64,000 nucleotides of DNA from Hygrophila difformis (lineage: Eukaryota > Streptophyta > Magnoliopsida > Lamiales > Acanthaceae): assembly GCA_030278955.1 (NCBI GenBank), contig JAOANR010000015.1, forward strand, positions 21,856,626 to 21,920,625. The letters run 5' to 3'. The translations under genes and the position numbers were made by a program. Under the pieces are notes generated by a model. The model ran no database searches and was not told the DNA's origin. It worked only from the letters and a program-made list of their open reading frames with translations. Of this stretch, positions 14,525-26,672 are shown one piece after another (position 1 is the stretch's first letter; each line of letters opens with the position of its first letter).

Positions 14525-16700
14525 TTATTGTATGCCAAAACTCCTTTGTTGATATTTTTTCATATGCATCAAATTAACCTTGTACGTGTTGTACTGATGC
14601 TTTACCCGATATTCTACACTTGAGAGTCGATTCACCACTAGTTTTGGGCCAGTATTCATAGATGCACGCAGTTTCACCGTAGCATATTCTGTAAGATAGG
14701 TTTCGCTCCGCATAGCCTGATCGTGCCGATAGGAGAACCCTTTCTCAACAATACACCTAGCAGCTGCTAGAGATGAACATACAGGTAACCGTCTAGCCCA
14801 CAGTAATGCACTGTTCATGCTCTACACAATGTTCGTTGTCATGATATCGTATCGACGTACCTAACAAATAAGTAATGGGTCTAAATAACTGAACTAAAAA
14901 ATGGTGTACTATAAAAAGTTAAACCATTTATCTAATAATACAATTTAATAAGATATTAAACTTTAAAAAGCTAACAAAACTAAAAAACTAGTAATTTATT
15001 AAAAATTTTAATCTTTAAGTTAATAAACTTTAAGACCTGAAACTTTCAAATAAAAAATAATAAAGTTAACAATTCTGAGGAAGAAAGAAATTAACAAGTA
15101 ATACAATTTATAAAAATAATATAATTTAAAAAGATAGCAAACTGTTAAAAAATTTATTCTTCTAGATAAACTAATCAACTTTTAAAAAAAATGAAACTTG
15201 AAAAAAATAATAATAAGCTTAACACTTCTAACGTGAAAAATAAATAAAACAAAGATATTAAGCTTAAAAAATAGTACTTTAACCAAATGAAAAATAATAC
15301 AATTTATAATAATAATACAATTTAAAAAGATATTAAGCTTAAAAAGTAGTACCAGACATCTGACGCGAGCAAACCGTTCTTCACCAACTGAAATCTTTAG
15401 GTGTCGTGCTGCTGGACAATATCCTTCCAAATCTGCCATTACTTTGTTGTAATCAGATTCATTGTAGCTTCCTGCAGCACGATTAAACAGTTCAACCACA
15501 TGTGTCCCATACTTCGAAAGGTTTTTCTGAATGTGATGTACGCACAAGGCATGATGCGCCGCTGAGAATACCTCTGCAACTGCTCCATGAATGGATGCTG
15601 ATCCATCAGATACTATCAACATCCCTCTGCGGCTGGGCAATGCTTGCTTCACATGCTGCATGAACCATGTCCACGAGTCTAGATCCTCCACGTCCCCAAT
15701 ACCTAATGCAAGTGGAAATATTTGGATGTTAGCATATCCTTAGTCATGGCAACAAATAATACTCCCCGATACTTTGATTTCAAGTGTGTTACGTCTACTG
15801 CGATGTATGGCCTTGCATTGGAAAATCCAACAATAGACCCCCTAGCGCCATAAATGCATACTTAAACTGATTGGTTATTTTGTCAACCATTACATCCACA
15901 ACGGTACTGGGATTAGCTTGCTGCAACACAAAAAGGTACTTAGGCAAATCCTTAAAAGATTGGTCCTCGGAACCATATGTGGCTTCAATTACGTAATCTC
16001 TAATTCTGCAACCCATTGCATTGCTAACCTGTAATAAACAAATCCCAAAATATTTAATTACTTTTAAATAACAAAACAAACTAAAAAATAAAATTAAAAA
16101 ATGATTATATATGATGGTATTTCTAACCCGTAATACATATATATTCAAAAGTTCCTTTCGCACTGTTTCTGGGATCATAAATTGCCCTTTCGTCACTATT
16201 TTATCTGCAATGATCTCATCTAACTGTCGGGCTGGTAATGTGTGTGTTGTGCCCATAGTCGGGTTGAACTCGCATGTATGCTCCATGAACTGATACACTC
16301 TCCAAGTAGAAGATGATCCGGCTACTCGGACTTTAAAAGCACAATCATCATATCGACACTTCACCCAATACCAAGAGGTTCAAATTTCTCAGTCCGAAAC
16401 CCTAGATTGTTTCCAAGCAGATATTGCACGACTTTATTCTTCAGTTTAGCCTTCGTAAGAAAGAGTGATCCGATGCCCAAAGCTTGTTGCGTATACGGAT
16501 CAAATCTTTCATCCGTAACATCCACCGGAGGTACAAAATCAGGCTGCTCGGGCAATATCCACCTATCATGTTGGGAGCCAGCTCTTGCGATCCCATCTGC
16601 TCCATCACAGTATCTGCATGGTTGTACATCGGGAATTTCTGACGTGTGTTCCGAGTTTCTTAATGGGACATTCGGTCCTCTCGACCGACATACGAATCGG
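14525..16700 (-). pseudogene. MULE transposase relic
   Basis: Pieces run right to left: an upstream acidic/poor region (about 16.70-17.19 kb), 16555-16361 and 16629-16441 in two frames, 16364-15795 (MKCRYDDCAFKVRVAGSSST, with MEHTCEF, like the MuDR N-terminal zinc module), 15691-15350 (LIVSDGSASIHGAVAEVFSA, then HALCVHHIQKNLSKYG, matching the MULE transposase core), and 14818-14525 (SMNSALLWARRLPV and EYATVKLRASMNTG, C-terminal region). AT-rich sequence splits the last two pieces (14.87-15.35 kb). Frames shift between pieces and stops intervene, so the enzyme is dead. Confidence 0.8.
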
Positions 16701-17414
16701 CACGAATCATAAAACTCTTGTATCTCCTCCCACCATATTTTTTCATCGTCTTCCGAATACTCTACTTCCTCAACTACATCTTCCCCATTGTCCTCTTCTT
16801 CAGCAACATACTCTGGATCACTGTTACTATCATTATCATCATCATAAATAATTTATTCCTCCACACCACTACCATCGGCAACAACTACATCATTCTTAAA
16901 TATATCATCACTACCATCGGCAACACCTTCATCATGCATAAACATGACATCACTACCATCGACAACAACTTCATCATTTATAAACATACCATCATTGCAT
17001 TATCATCACCAAACATTTTTTTCTTCCTTATCTCCTGCGAAGGATATATTTTTTTCCCATACCACCACATTCTCCATTCTCAAAAACTCCATTGACATTA
17101 ATAAAAAGATGTTCTGAAAATACTATCGTACAAGGATACCTCTGCTCCATGATGGGGGGCATTTCTGATGAGGATGATGCCATTTTTTTCTTCCATTGGA
17201 ACATATTTTGCTCAATGCACTAACCGATCTTCCCTATGTGTTTTTCAGTTTTTCGGTTTCAAACATTAACGGGTCTTAGATCCATTACATTACAATTAAG
17301 AATGTTAAATTTACACATTAAATGTTGCAACAACAAAATTTAATGCTTCACCAACCTTAAAAACATATATTCATGTGCCAATCAAAGGATTCCGCGTACG
17401 TCCGTATGCATATA

Positions 17415-17531
17415 ATGGTTGTCACTCGGCGGTGATCGAGTGCCACTCGGCGGTGAATGAGTGCCACTCAACGGTCAATGAGTGCCACTCGGCAGTGACT
17501 GAGCGACATGAGTGCCACTCGTTTTTCCAGT
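17415..17531 (+). repeat. 21-bp tandem repeat near the MULE right margin
   Basis: About four to five copies of a 21-bp unit based on GAGTGCCACTCGGCGGTGAAT, with one shortened unit (GAGCGACAT). Similar GAGTG-rich sequence, including GAGTGCCAATCGG at about 10579, occurs at the left margin. They may be subterminal repeats of the MULE. Confidence 0.7.
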
Positions 17532-17635
17532 CCCATAAATCCGTTCGATTGCCACGTTCCAGTCGAAGCTCACTCGTTTGCTAATCGTAGGACGTTTTGA
17601 TTATGGGCAAAAAAAAAGAGTATCGGTTATATTGG

Positions 17636-18660
17636 GGTGAAAAAAGCTTTTTCTTATTTATATGGGATAGATTTGTACTCGCCACAATTTTAAACTCACT
17701 ACTATTAATAAATTCAAATTCACAATCATCATATCGCACACAAATAAATTAATAAAAAGTTCAATCACATTACAACCATGTCAGGTAAATTCCTAATTTA
17801 CCCTTACTTTATACACTAATTTACCCCTACATTAAATACTAACTATTCTCACATAAAATATCATGCCCAAATATTTTAAAACACTTCTAATGGGACGGAG
17901 GAAGTATAATTTATTTTGAATACAACAATAAATTGATGATATTATGGCAAGCATGTACTTAAATGACCTTAAAAAGCATGATAAACTAAGAATAATGTAA
18001 TTATTATGATTTTTGTTGCTTTTATAAGGCACACAATCAAATTACCAATAAATCAAGTAAGTAATATTATAAATTAATATTTTGCCTTTCGTCATCACAT
18101 CACGTCCATTTGGCGGGGTTATACGAGTATTATTTTATAAAAATTAGAATTGCGCTTCACATCAATGTGGAAGATTGTGGAGTATTTTTAAGGAAATACT
18201 AGTAAGTAACCCGTCTAGACTCGATGAGTTAATTATGTAGTTTTTATATATATGTATTAAATGAATTAATAATAAATTATAAATATATAAGAGTTATAGA
18301 TATTCGAAAGAGAGTGTATATATGATAATATAATATAATGAAATTAAACTAACAGTGGCATATATTACGGTACTGCCACAGTACGTACTGCGGCGCATCT
18401 TGACCATTCATTTTTATTCTATGGCTATAATTAATTAAGGGTATAATTGTCAAAAAATATTAGTACTACTTTTCCCCCACTTGATTCGTATATAGTACTA
18501 CTTTTCGCTTACGGCGTCATTGGGACTTTTGTCTCGGAGCCATAGTGCCTTTAATATATAGGCACATATCTACTATTAATAGTAAATTGCATAATGACAA
18601 CTGCTATATTTCATGACAGTTGCTAGAAGCTTTATTTGTAGTCTGTAGAAACATTATCAT
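17636..18660. other. AT-rich spacer with MITE end
   Basis: No gene is supported. GGGACGGAGGAAGTA at about 17892-17906 is the terminus of a Stowaway-like MITE; its other end was not found. Polypurine and AT-rich stretches fill the rest. Confidence 0.45.
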
Positions 18661-18664
18661 TCAC

Positions 18665-19200
18665 TGGCCAATTCAGCGATTTGACTATGCTATTTTCAGC
18701 GATGCATGATAGTATTTTCAGCGAAACAAGGGACATAATATATTTCAGCAATAGATATAGTATATTTCAGCGATTAATATAATGTATTTCAACAATTGAT
18801 ATAATACATTTCAGCAAAGGGCAATAGTCTATCGCTGAAGATAATAATTGCTCTTAACTGTGTGCATCCACACACAAAAGCAGGGCACTATATTCATTGC
18901 ACTTTTATTTATTATTTTTTGGAAAACGATGCACATTTAATTGGGATAGTGATGACTATAATTAATGCACATTTAATACTATTGTCTTCTAGTCCCATTT
19001 CATCTTTTGCCTATGCAACATTTTGGGAAGCATTTCAGCGATGTAAGAGTAGTTATTTTAGCGATTGGAAAATGCATGTTTCAGTGATATATGTATAGGC
19101 ATTCCAGCGACTCAATTTTTTTTTTTTCCAGCGACTGGTTTATGTTCTTTTCAGCAAATTAATGTAGTTCTTTTCAGTGATAGAATTACGTTAATTTTAG
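18665..19200 (+). repeat. Interspersed TTTCAGCGAT motif array
   Basis: About fifteen close variants of TTTCAGCGAT occur at 18672-18820 and 19035-19200 with 18-30-bp spacing; one (ATCGCTGAAG at about 18830) is inverted. Spacer sequence is not conserved, so this is a motif cluster rather than a simple tandem repeat. The two clusters flank about 200 bp of non-repetitive DNA. Confidence 0.75.
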
Positions 19201-20322
19201 CCACATAATTAACTACTCAGAATCCAAAAAATCGAAAAAGTACCAATACGCGAAGAACTCGAATCTCAAAGGCTTTCTGATGCATTCAACGACATGTTAA
19301 TGACGTCCATAGCTTAGGAATTCCCTCACACACCGTCACATTCACGGAACAGAACCTATGGAAAACCTAAAAAATACGGAGAAGAAAAACTTCAAAACTT
19401 CAATTCAGAGTAAATTTACTTTTTTTACCTTGAAGTTGAACTCAACCGTTGATTTACAAAATAAATCAATGGTGATTATAGGCCGCAGTACATCAAGAGA
19501 GATTGTTTGGTCGCACCCTAACTGCACCTGAGAAATTATATTAATTATATTAAGTATTAAAAGATTAAGTAGAAGTATTATAAATAATATTTATATTTAA
19601 TTTGAAATTTTATTAAGAACAAATAAAATTTAAAATATAAATATTAAGCCTTATATTAAAATTTACATCACAATCTTCTGAAGATTTTATCGTAAACTAC
19701 ATTTCTTATTGTATCCTGAGTGAATTCATCTTCATCACATATTAATACGTGGGCATGAGGTAATCTTCATCGCATCTTCATCACATATTAATCATGAGTA
19801 AATTAAATTTTACAGGTATTTCAGCTGATATGAAATCGTCAATATTATCTGCCAGATGACATTGTGCATCACTCTTAAAAAAAGATTAATGTGGGCATGA
19901 GGTAGTCCACACTTTTGAAATTCAATAATTGATACAGCTGTAATTAAAGAAATAGTTAGACATTAATTATTCAAATAAAATGGTATAATTTAGTAAATAA
20001 AATGAAAATTATAATTGAAAAAAGGCAACCAAAAAATATAAGTGGTCACATGTGCATCTGCCTTGACCCCCCTTTTTTTAAATAACGGATCAAATAAAAA
20101 AGAAAACTTACGTGCTGTGTGCTGCTCAAAAACTCTTCCACTCTTGAACTCCTTTATAAGCTCTTCTAATTTAAGTTTGAAGACACGTACTATACCATCT
20201 TGCTGATCCTCTAGTCTTAGTCCAACTTATCAACTAATCCTTTTATTTCAATCCATTTTGGATTATATGTAAAAGTAATGTATAAAGAAGGATACCCAAT
20301 CCATCTACAAATAACTACTCCA
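19201..20322. other. AT-rich DNA without a supported gene
   Basis: I see no coding signal. It adjoins the downstream (3') side of the Helitron protein relic and may be decayed Helitron sequence. Confidence 0.4.
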
Positions 20323-21720
20323 TCATGATAATTTTGTATCATATACCTCATCCCTCCCGTGATTGATGATGGTAATATTACTGGTGTGTCGATAGATGAA
20401 GTTTGTAAATTTCCTTTCTTTTAAAGCCTTAATATAAGACCTCAAAGATGGTTGATTATGCCGGAGCCATTGCAGCCGTTGTGACTCCATCATGGTGTAT
20501 CCGTCAACAACAAACTGTTGTAGAAGGCGCCTAGCCAAAAGAAGTTGCTTCCCCTCATTTTCTCTATCTTGAATTCTAAATGCTAAGAACTCTCTCAATG
20601 TAAGTTTGTTTCTTTTACTGTTATGGGAGTCTGCATGTGGAATGTCCGCATAGAATTCATCCTCTCCATAGATGAATATAAGTGGTATTGCAATGGGAGA
20701 TAAGAATGGTGAAATTCATGTATCCATTGTAGTGCACCATTGCATTTCTCTATAACTACATCTCTTTTGTCTGGCATCGTCTCAAAATCTCCAACGATAA
20801 GAGAAGAAACTCTGACACAGTTGGTTTATTGTATGACCTGCCATCCTTTGACCTTTTTCCTATGAGTTGAAGCTTTAGATCAATCGTTCCATCTTGTGCG
20901 ATATGATTTGCAGCCATTCTATAAATCTTTGCATAAGGATTGTAGTGGTCAATCATTCGTTTAAGCTCATCCACTATTTAATCATCGAAATTGTTTGGCT
21001 TTCCATTGCTAGAAGATAAACAAAAGTGGAAATAACAATAACAAAGTGATCCTTAAAATACATTCGGAGTGTATAATTACAATCTTTTATGAAAAATAAG
21101 GACTAACCTGATTGCATTTTTACGATTGTAGTGGTCAATCATTCGTTTAATCTCATCCACTATTTAATCATCGAAATTATTTGGCTTTCCATTGTTAGAA
21201 GAGAAACAATAATGGAAATAACAATAAAAAAAAGTAGTCCTTAAACTACATTGTTACAATCTTTAGTGAAAAATAAGGACTAACCTGAATGCATTTTTAC
21301 GAAGTGCTATTTCCTCGTCCGGGTCATAGATATAGAGTTGTGAGGATTTAGGTGTGGACCCTTCAGGCGGTAACAAACTCCCAATATTATGCACATTTTG
21401 ACCCCCTAAACGAAATGTGTAGGGACCACTACCAACTTTGTTCACAACATAATCAATTATCTCATCCATTGAAGTAAATGAAAACACCATGTTGTAACCA
21501 CATCCTCAATAAATTTCCGGCTCATCTCATGTTTATTTTCTAAAAGATCGATATAAAGTTGAGGTGGTTTTTCAATAAAGGCAATACCACCTTTCCTTTC
21601 CTCTTGTACAACACAATGAGAATTTAGGGGATGATGATCTGTTTTGCTCCATATTCTCTCCAATCCATATTTTAGCATGACAATACTCACACTCACGCAT
21701 GGCATATCCAACATCAAAAT
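20323..21720 (-). pseudogene. Helitron replicase/helicase N-terminal relic
   Basis: Four consecutive minus-strand pieces match the Helitron-like N-terminal region: 21717-21457 (KPPQLYIDLLENKHEMSRKF), 21490-21263 (FSFTSMDEIIDYVVNKVG, SGPYTFRLGGQNVHNIGSLL, AQLYIYD-like QLYIYDPDEE), 20974-20756 (LQLIGKRSKDGRSYNKPTVS) and 20777-20323 (LPLQYHLYSSMERMN and REFLAFRIQDRENEGKQLLL). The usual Helitron wording is LQYPLLFPYGEDG and EFYAYRLQ. Frames change and stops intervene. The HUH nuclease and helicase domains further on were not found. Part of it is duplicated (see 20960-21290). Confidence 0.8.
20960..21290. repeat. Imperfect ~165-bp tandem duplication in the Helitron relic
   Basis: The segment from about 20940 (GTAGTGGTCAATCATTCG...) to 21110 is repeated from about 21127 with few changes. 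It is followed in both copies by AAAAATAAGGACTAACCTG and GCATTTTTACGA. This tandem duplication post-dates decay of the ORF. Confidence 0.75.
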
Positions 21721-22755
21721 ACTCTGTCACATTATTATTTATAATATTTTTTTAGTAGATGGTTAATATATTAAATAGGTTAAGCTACAATTTAATATTA
21801 GATAACCATATTAAATTATAAAAGTCAATGTAGAAATAATTCGTACCAAGATTTTTCTGGTATTGCAACATTGATCTATTTGGTTTAGTAGGCACTCTTT
21901 ACTCATCATAGTGACAACTAAAACACATTAATAAATAAATTACGTATCATCATACCTTATATATAAAATTCAACTGTGAAATGGCATGTATTGGAAAGTT
22001 AAGAAATAACATTTTAAATATTGCTATGTTTTTTTTTTCCGTGTATTGAGTTTAATCGCGACATAATTTATTAGACGTTCATTTCTTTTCTGGGATATAA
22101 TTTCGCACCTACTTTGTCTAGCAATGTATGTTGAGTATCTGATTTGGAGAGGAATTCACCATATTTAATAACAATAAACACTGTTATCTAATTATCATAT
22201 GACAATTTTGTAACTTATTTAATTATTGACATGCATTTATTAATTTTTTTTTTCTTTTTTGGCACATACCTATTTCGAAATCTTGGTGAGTAGAATAGCA
22301 AGGAGTGAGATTCTTTTGTCTTGAAATGATTTGACGCCTATTTTGTCTAGCAAGTCATGATGAATAATTCCGATCTACAACAAATTATAATATTTATACA
22401 AATTAAAATAAAAAAATAAAACAAAGTACTTATATATAATATCGAATAATATGAATAGTATCATACAATATGCTTCCTGCATGCTGGTAATATTTGGATC
22501 GTATGGTACAATAATTCGCTCAAGTATAGGAAAAATATTTGAGTAACATCTCAAAGCTTTCTTTTCCGGACATATCATTCTGAAGCTATAGTCTTAGAAC
22601 CCTAACAATAACAACATTGTTCACTGTGTCGATATTGATAGAATTTAAAGGAATGATTTCTGAATCCATAATGTATAGAAATTGATCAAGATGAAAATTG
22701 AATGATGATAGACAAAAAGTGAAATAGGAGAAGTGACGTGTCTTGGGAAAATTGC
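21721..22755. other. AT-rich DNA beside the Helitron relic
   Basis: No gene is recognised. A 67-codon minus ORF at 22375-22578 has no family match that I know. Confidence 0.4.
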
Positions 22756-25166
22756 ATTATATATATGTATTTTTTTTGGTGAACAAGGACGCATACGCGT
22801 CAGCAAAGAGAAAAAACTACGAAAATCTACAGAAGGGAGGGGGAAAGGAAAAACAAAACAAATTAATCTCTAGAAAACCAAGTGCCTGCCAAGTTTGCCG
22901 CAACCGCCCCACAAGCCCCGTCCGGTGGGAAAGCCCACATAGTGAAGAATTCCTCCTCATTGGCCCCTTTCTTAGCCAACGAATCAGCAACCGCATTCCC
23001 CTCCCTTAAGATAAGAAACCATTTCGCCTCTGGAGCTTGAGCAAGGCAATCCGAAATATTTTTAATTAAAGGGAAAAGCCAATGATCCTCACTAACACCT
23101 TTCCTCATAAGAGTTAAAGCCGATAAAGAGTCGGAGAAGCATGTAGCTTTGCCAATCCCCAAGGCAATTAACCTCCTCAGGCCATGAAGAATACCATGAA
23201 GCTCAGCCACCAAGTTAGAATTGGTGCCAATGTACCCCGAGAAACCCTCGATCCATTTCCCATTGTGCTCTCTAATCACACCTCCAAACCCTGCCCGACC
23301 AGGATTACCAAGTGAACTCCCATCCACATGAAGAATAAAACCCGAAGAACCCAAGGGATTCCAATTAACCATCCGCGGCACAACTGTCTTGATCGGCTTA
23401 GAATAGACCCGATGGAAACAATTGCTAAGGAAGAAAATATCCTTAACCGTGGCGTCAACATTTACCATTTCACCTCTTAAAGTCACAGCATTCCGACCTC
23501 TCCAAAGACACCAAATAGCCGCCCAGTGAACACTTGTCCAATGACGACATAAGTCAAAAATAGATTGAGCCATGTCCGCCTCATCTAAAGACCATCCTGC
23601 CACCATGCAACCTATCTTCCTCCACACCTGGACAGCCCATGCGCAGCGAAAAAACAGGTGTTCGATGGATTCTGCTTCACTGCCACACACAGCACAAACA
23701 GGAGACATAGCTAATCCACGCCGGCAACGTAAAGCATTGCTCGGAATAGCATTATGGGACAGCAACCAGAGCAACATGCGCATCTTTTCTGGTGCCTTAA
23801 TCTTCCAAATCCAGGTTCTGAGATAATCCAAAGCCAACCCTCGTTGGGCAAGAAGCCACAGATAACCAGCTTTCACTGAATATTTGCCATCCGAAGAACT
23901 TGTCCAGGACGAAACGTCTCGCGCCTCAGCATGAATGATCAATGGCCCATGTGATATAATCTCCATCTTGATATCCTCCGGAATGATAGTTGATAATCCC
24001 TCTAAGTGCCAGGCCCCCCATAAAACATGTCCCTAACCTGAATCTGTCGATCCATCTCATGAATATGAGGCACCCGGCTGGCAATGCTACCTTCTTTGAG
24101 CCAATTATCAAACCAAAAATTGCAAAGGCCATTCCCAAGCCGAATCCTTACGCCCGCCTCAAGAATAGGACTAACCTTGCACATGGCACGAAAAGTCGCG
24201 GAGGCAACAGGTCGGTGCAAAAAAACTCCATTGTCGCACCCATATTTCCGAATCAACAAATCAACCCAGGGTTTCCTCGCACCGCTGCGAATGTCCATGT
24301 AGCATTTACCCAAGAGCGCAATGTTCATATCTCTTGTCTTCCGAATTCCCAAGCCACCAAACTTTTTAGGCACAACTGATTTTGTCCAAGAAACAAGATG
24401 GAGTCCCTTCCCTGAAGAGTCCTTCCAAACGAAGTCCCGGAGGATGGCATCTATTTTATTACAAGTACGCTCCGGTAACCAGATATTTTGCATAAAATAC
24501 GTAGCCATAGATGCAAGGACCGACCGAGCTAGGGTGACTCGCCCGGCTTTATTCAGCAGCCCCCTCTTCCATGTGGACAATCTATTAGCAAGCTTGTCTA
24601 GAATGAACTGAAAATGACTATCCCGGGCAGCCTCAGAAAACACCGGAAACCCTAGATACTTGCCAAGGTCATGAGTAAATCCAATATTGAGAATAGCCGA
24701 TATGCCCTGGACAGTCAGTGGAGGAACTGAAGCCGACGCATAGGCTTGAGATTTTTGAACATTGATCCTCAACCCTGATTGAATAGCAAAATTACCAAGG
24801 ACTCCATCCATGCACCTAGCGCTCTCCAACGATGCCTCAGAAAATAGCAAGAGATCATCGGCAAACATCAAGTGAGAAATAGGCAATGAATGGCGAGCAA
24901 TTGTCACTGGCCTCCACTGCCCCTGTCAACTTTTTCCAAAATAGTTCGCGATAACTTCTCCATTACCACAATAAATAAATAAGGTGATAACGGATCCCCT
25001 TGCCGAAGACCCTTAGTCGGAGAGATAGGTGGTAAAACACCACCATTCCAAAGAATACTGTATACCGACGACTTGACGCAAAACATGATGATGCGACACA
25101 GAGACTCAGGAATACCCATTTCATCCAAACAACGGCTCAAAAAACTCCGGATTATATATATGTATT
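22756..25166 (-). mobile_element. 5'-truncated L1-like LINE with 16-bp target duplications
   Basis: Identical 16-bp repeats ATTATATATATGTATT lie at 22756-22771 and 25151-25166. The body is 22772-25150 on the minus strand, ending in an A-tract (T-run on the plus strand at 22771-22777). It opens inside reverse transcriptase and lacks ORF1, the endonuclease and the N-terminal RT. This is the classic product of incomplete target-primed reverse transcription. Confidence 0.92.
22863..25140 (-). pseudogene. LINE ORF2 fragment: RT, zf-RVT and RNase H
   Basis: Reading on the minus strand: 25140-24904 carries RT with the KGLRQGDPLSPYLF block. 24907-24002 carries HLMFADDLLLFSEAS (the FADD catalytic motif). 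23966-22863 carries the zinc-binding CAVCGSEAESIEHLFFRC (zf-RVT) and an RNase H domain with DGSSLGNPG, AELHGILHGL, FSDSLSAL and NAVADSLAKKGA (acidic catalytic residues present). Two frameshifts break it: at about 24920, where the D-R-G/Q-W-R-P reading switches frame, and at about 24020 in a G run, where FYGG should continue as AWHLEGLSTI. The domain order is that of plant L1-like ORF2 with a C-terminal RNase H. Confidence 0.9.
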
Positions 25167-26480
25167 AATTCATATATAGAGATATTTTCCACAGATTCAT
25201 ATTTAATATATCTTTTAATAATATAAGTAAATTTGAGATTGCATATACAAAATAATATATCTTTGAATTATAGAAAATATATAAATTATATTTATATATG
25301 TACTCAATAATCTTTCGATTTGCTAAAAAAATAATTTTTCCATTTAATGAATTTCGGAAGGGATTATACAAGATTGTGCTATGCAAAGTTTATGTATACA
25401 CAATTTATGTTATCATGAAAATCATATTAAATCTATCATATCTTTGGAAGTGTTTATAAATGCATATCTTTGGAAGTTGAGAAATGTATATAAATTGAAA
25501 AGTTTCAAATTTCAAATCTTTTAAAAACTGATATTGTTTGAATTCTATATAAATTAAAAATTCATATCTTTTAAAAACTAAAAATTGGGTAAAAATTGAA
25601 AATTTTGGGAATAAAACAATGTAAAAATCTAAAACAAATAAATAAATAAATGCAAAATTAAAATTTGAAATATTTTAAAAGCTAAAAATTATAGGAAATT
25701 CCATATAAATTAAAAATTTTATAGCTTTTAAAAACTGAAAATTGCGTAAAAATTAAAATTATCGGAATAAAAAATACAAAAATATAAAATAAATAAATAA
25801 AAACCTAAATCTAATATAAATAAATGCAAATATACAAAATTTCAAATTTCAAATCTTTTAAAAATAGGAAATTGTGGGAATTCCATATAAATTGAAAATT
25901 TCATATCTTTTAAAAAATGAAAAATTATGATTTCCATATCCAAATCAATATATATTTTGACATAAATAAATAGTAAATAAATAAAAAATGTAAGAATCTA
26001 AATTTAATTAATAGAATATGCAAAAATTTAAGAAAATTAGAAATTTAGAATCAAGACACCACATTAAATGTTGACTTGGTTGACCACTAATGGTTTTAAT
26101 AATATAATATATAGATTAATACAAAACAATTATTTTATATATATAATTTTAAAAAGAATCATATTTGCCATCCAAATTATTTATATTTCTCATCTTTATT
26201 TACTTATTTTATATTATGAAATAATATTAATAATAATATATAGATATTGAATAATATAGATAGATACATAGTATAGTTAATACTTCTAATAAGGTGTTAT
26301 AACTACATTTATTTAAATTATTTATTGACAAAAAAACAAAATAAATTATTTTATCAGAAATAAAAAAAGTGACTGTAATTTGCTACAAGACATATCGTAA
26401 GTTCGTAAATCGCAACAAGCCAAATAATAGAAGTACTACTACTATACAGTTTTGAGTTATAGAATAGAAACCATAATTCC
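25167..26480. other. Very AT-rich spacer with degenerate repeats
   Basis: Variants of CATATCTTTTAAAAACTGAAAATTG and AAATTTCAAATCTTTTA recur at about 25440-25960 at irregular spacing, giving a low-complexity degenerate repeat. No gene is supported. Confidence 0.6.
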
Positions 26481-26496
26481 CTTCAAATCTCAAAAC

Positions 26497-26672
26497 GTCG
26501 CCGTATGTAAAAACCCTAAACCCTAGAACTAGAACACTCCGTGTCTTCTAGACCCTTCAAAAAGTCGCCGTATGTAAAAACCCTAAACCCTAGAACTAGA
26601 ACACTCCGTGTCTTCTAGACCCTTCGGCAGTTAGAACTAGAACACTCCGTGTCTTCTAGACCCTTCGGCAGT
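26497..26672 (+). promoter_or_regulatory. Duplicated telo-box repeat in the CPN60 promoter
   Basis: A 67-bp unit containing AAAAACCCTAAACCCTAG and ACTCCGTGTCTTCTAGACCC occurs at 26497 and 26564, with a further 41-bp partial copy from about 26632. The ACCCTAAACCCTA core is a telo-box (interstitial telomere-like motif), common near plant transcription starts. It lies about 0.6-0.75 kb upstream of the CPN60 start codon, so the 5' UTR is probably interrupted by an intron; CTGCCAG|GTACTG at about 26875 is a candidate donor. Confidence 0.65.

Larger units (their letters stand above)
10521..17635. mobile_element. Decayed Mutator-like element region (boundaries approximate)
   Basis: A Ulp1-like protease relic (+, about 12.0-13.05 kb) and a MULE transposase relic (-, about 14.5-16.7 kb) face each other. 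Between them lie fragments of two host genes. This is the arrangement of MULEs that carry a transposase plus an Ulp1-like gene. Outer limits are guesses: ACTCTTCTTTTGCC at 10521 resembles the reverse complement of sequence ending near 17622, and both margins are rich in GAGTG motifs, but I found no 9-bp target duplication. An old LTR fragment is nested inside. Nothing here encodes an intact protein. Confidence 0.6.

Noticed and set aside
10521..17635. Precise terminal inverted repeats for the 10.5-17.6 kb MULE
   Set aside because: Short similarity (ACTCTTYTTTTGCC) only, with no flanking 9-bp duplication, so the borders are given as approximate.
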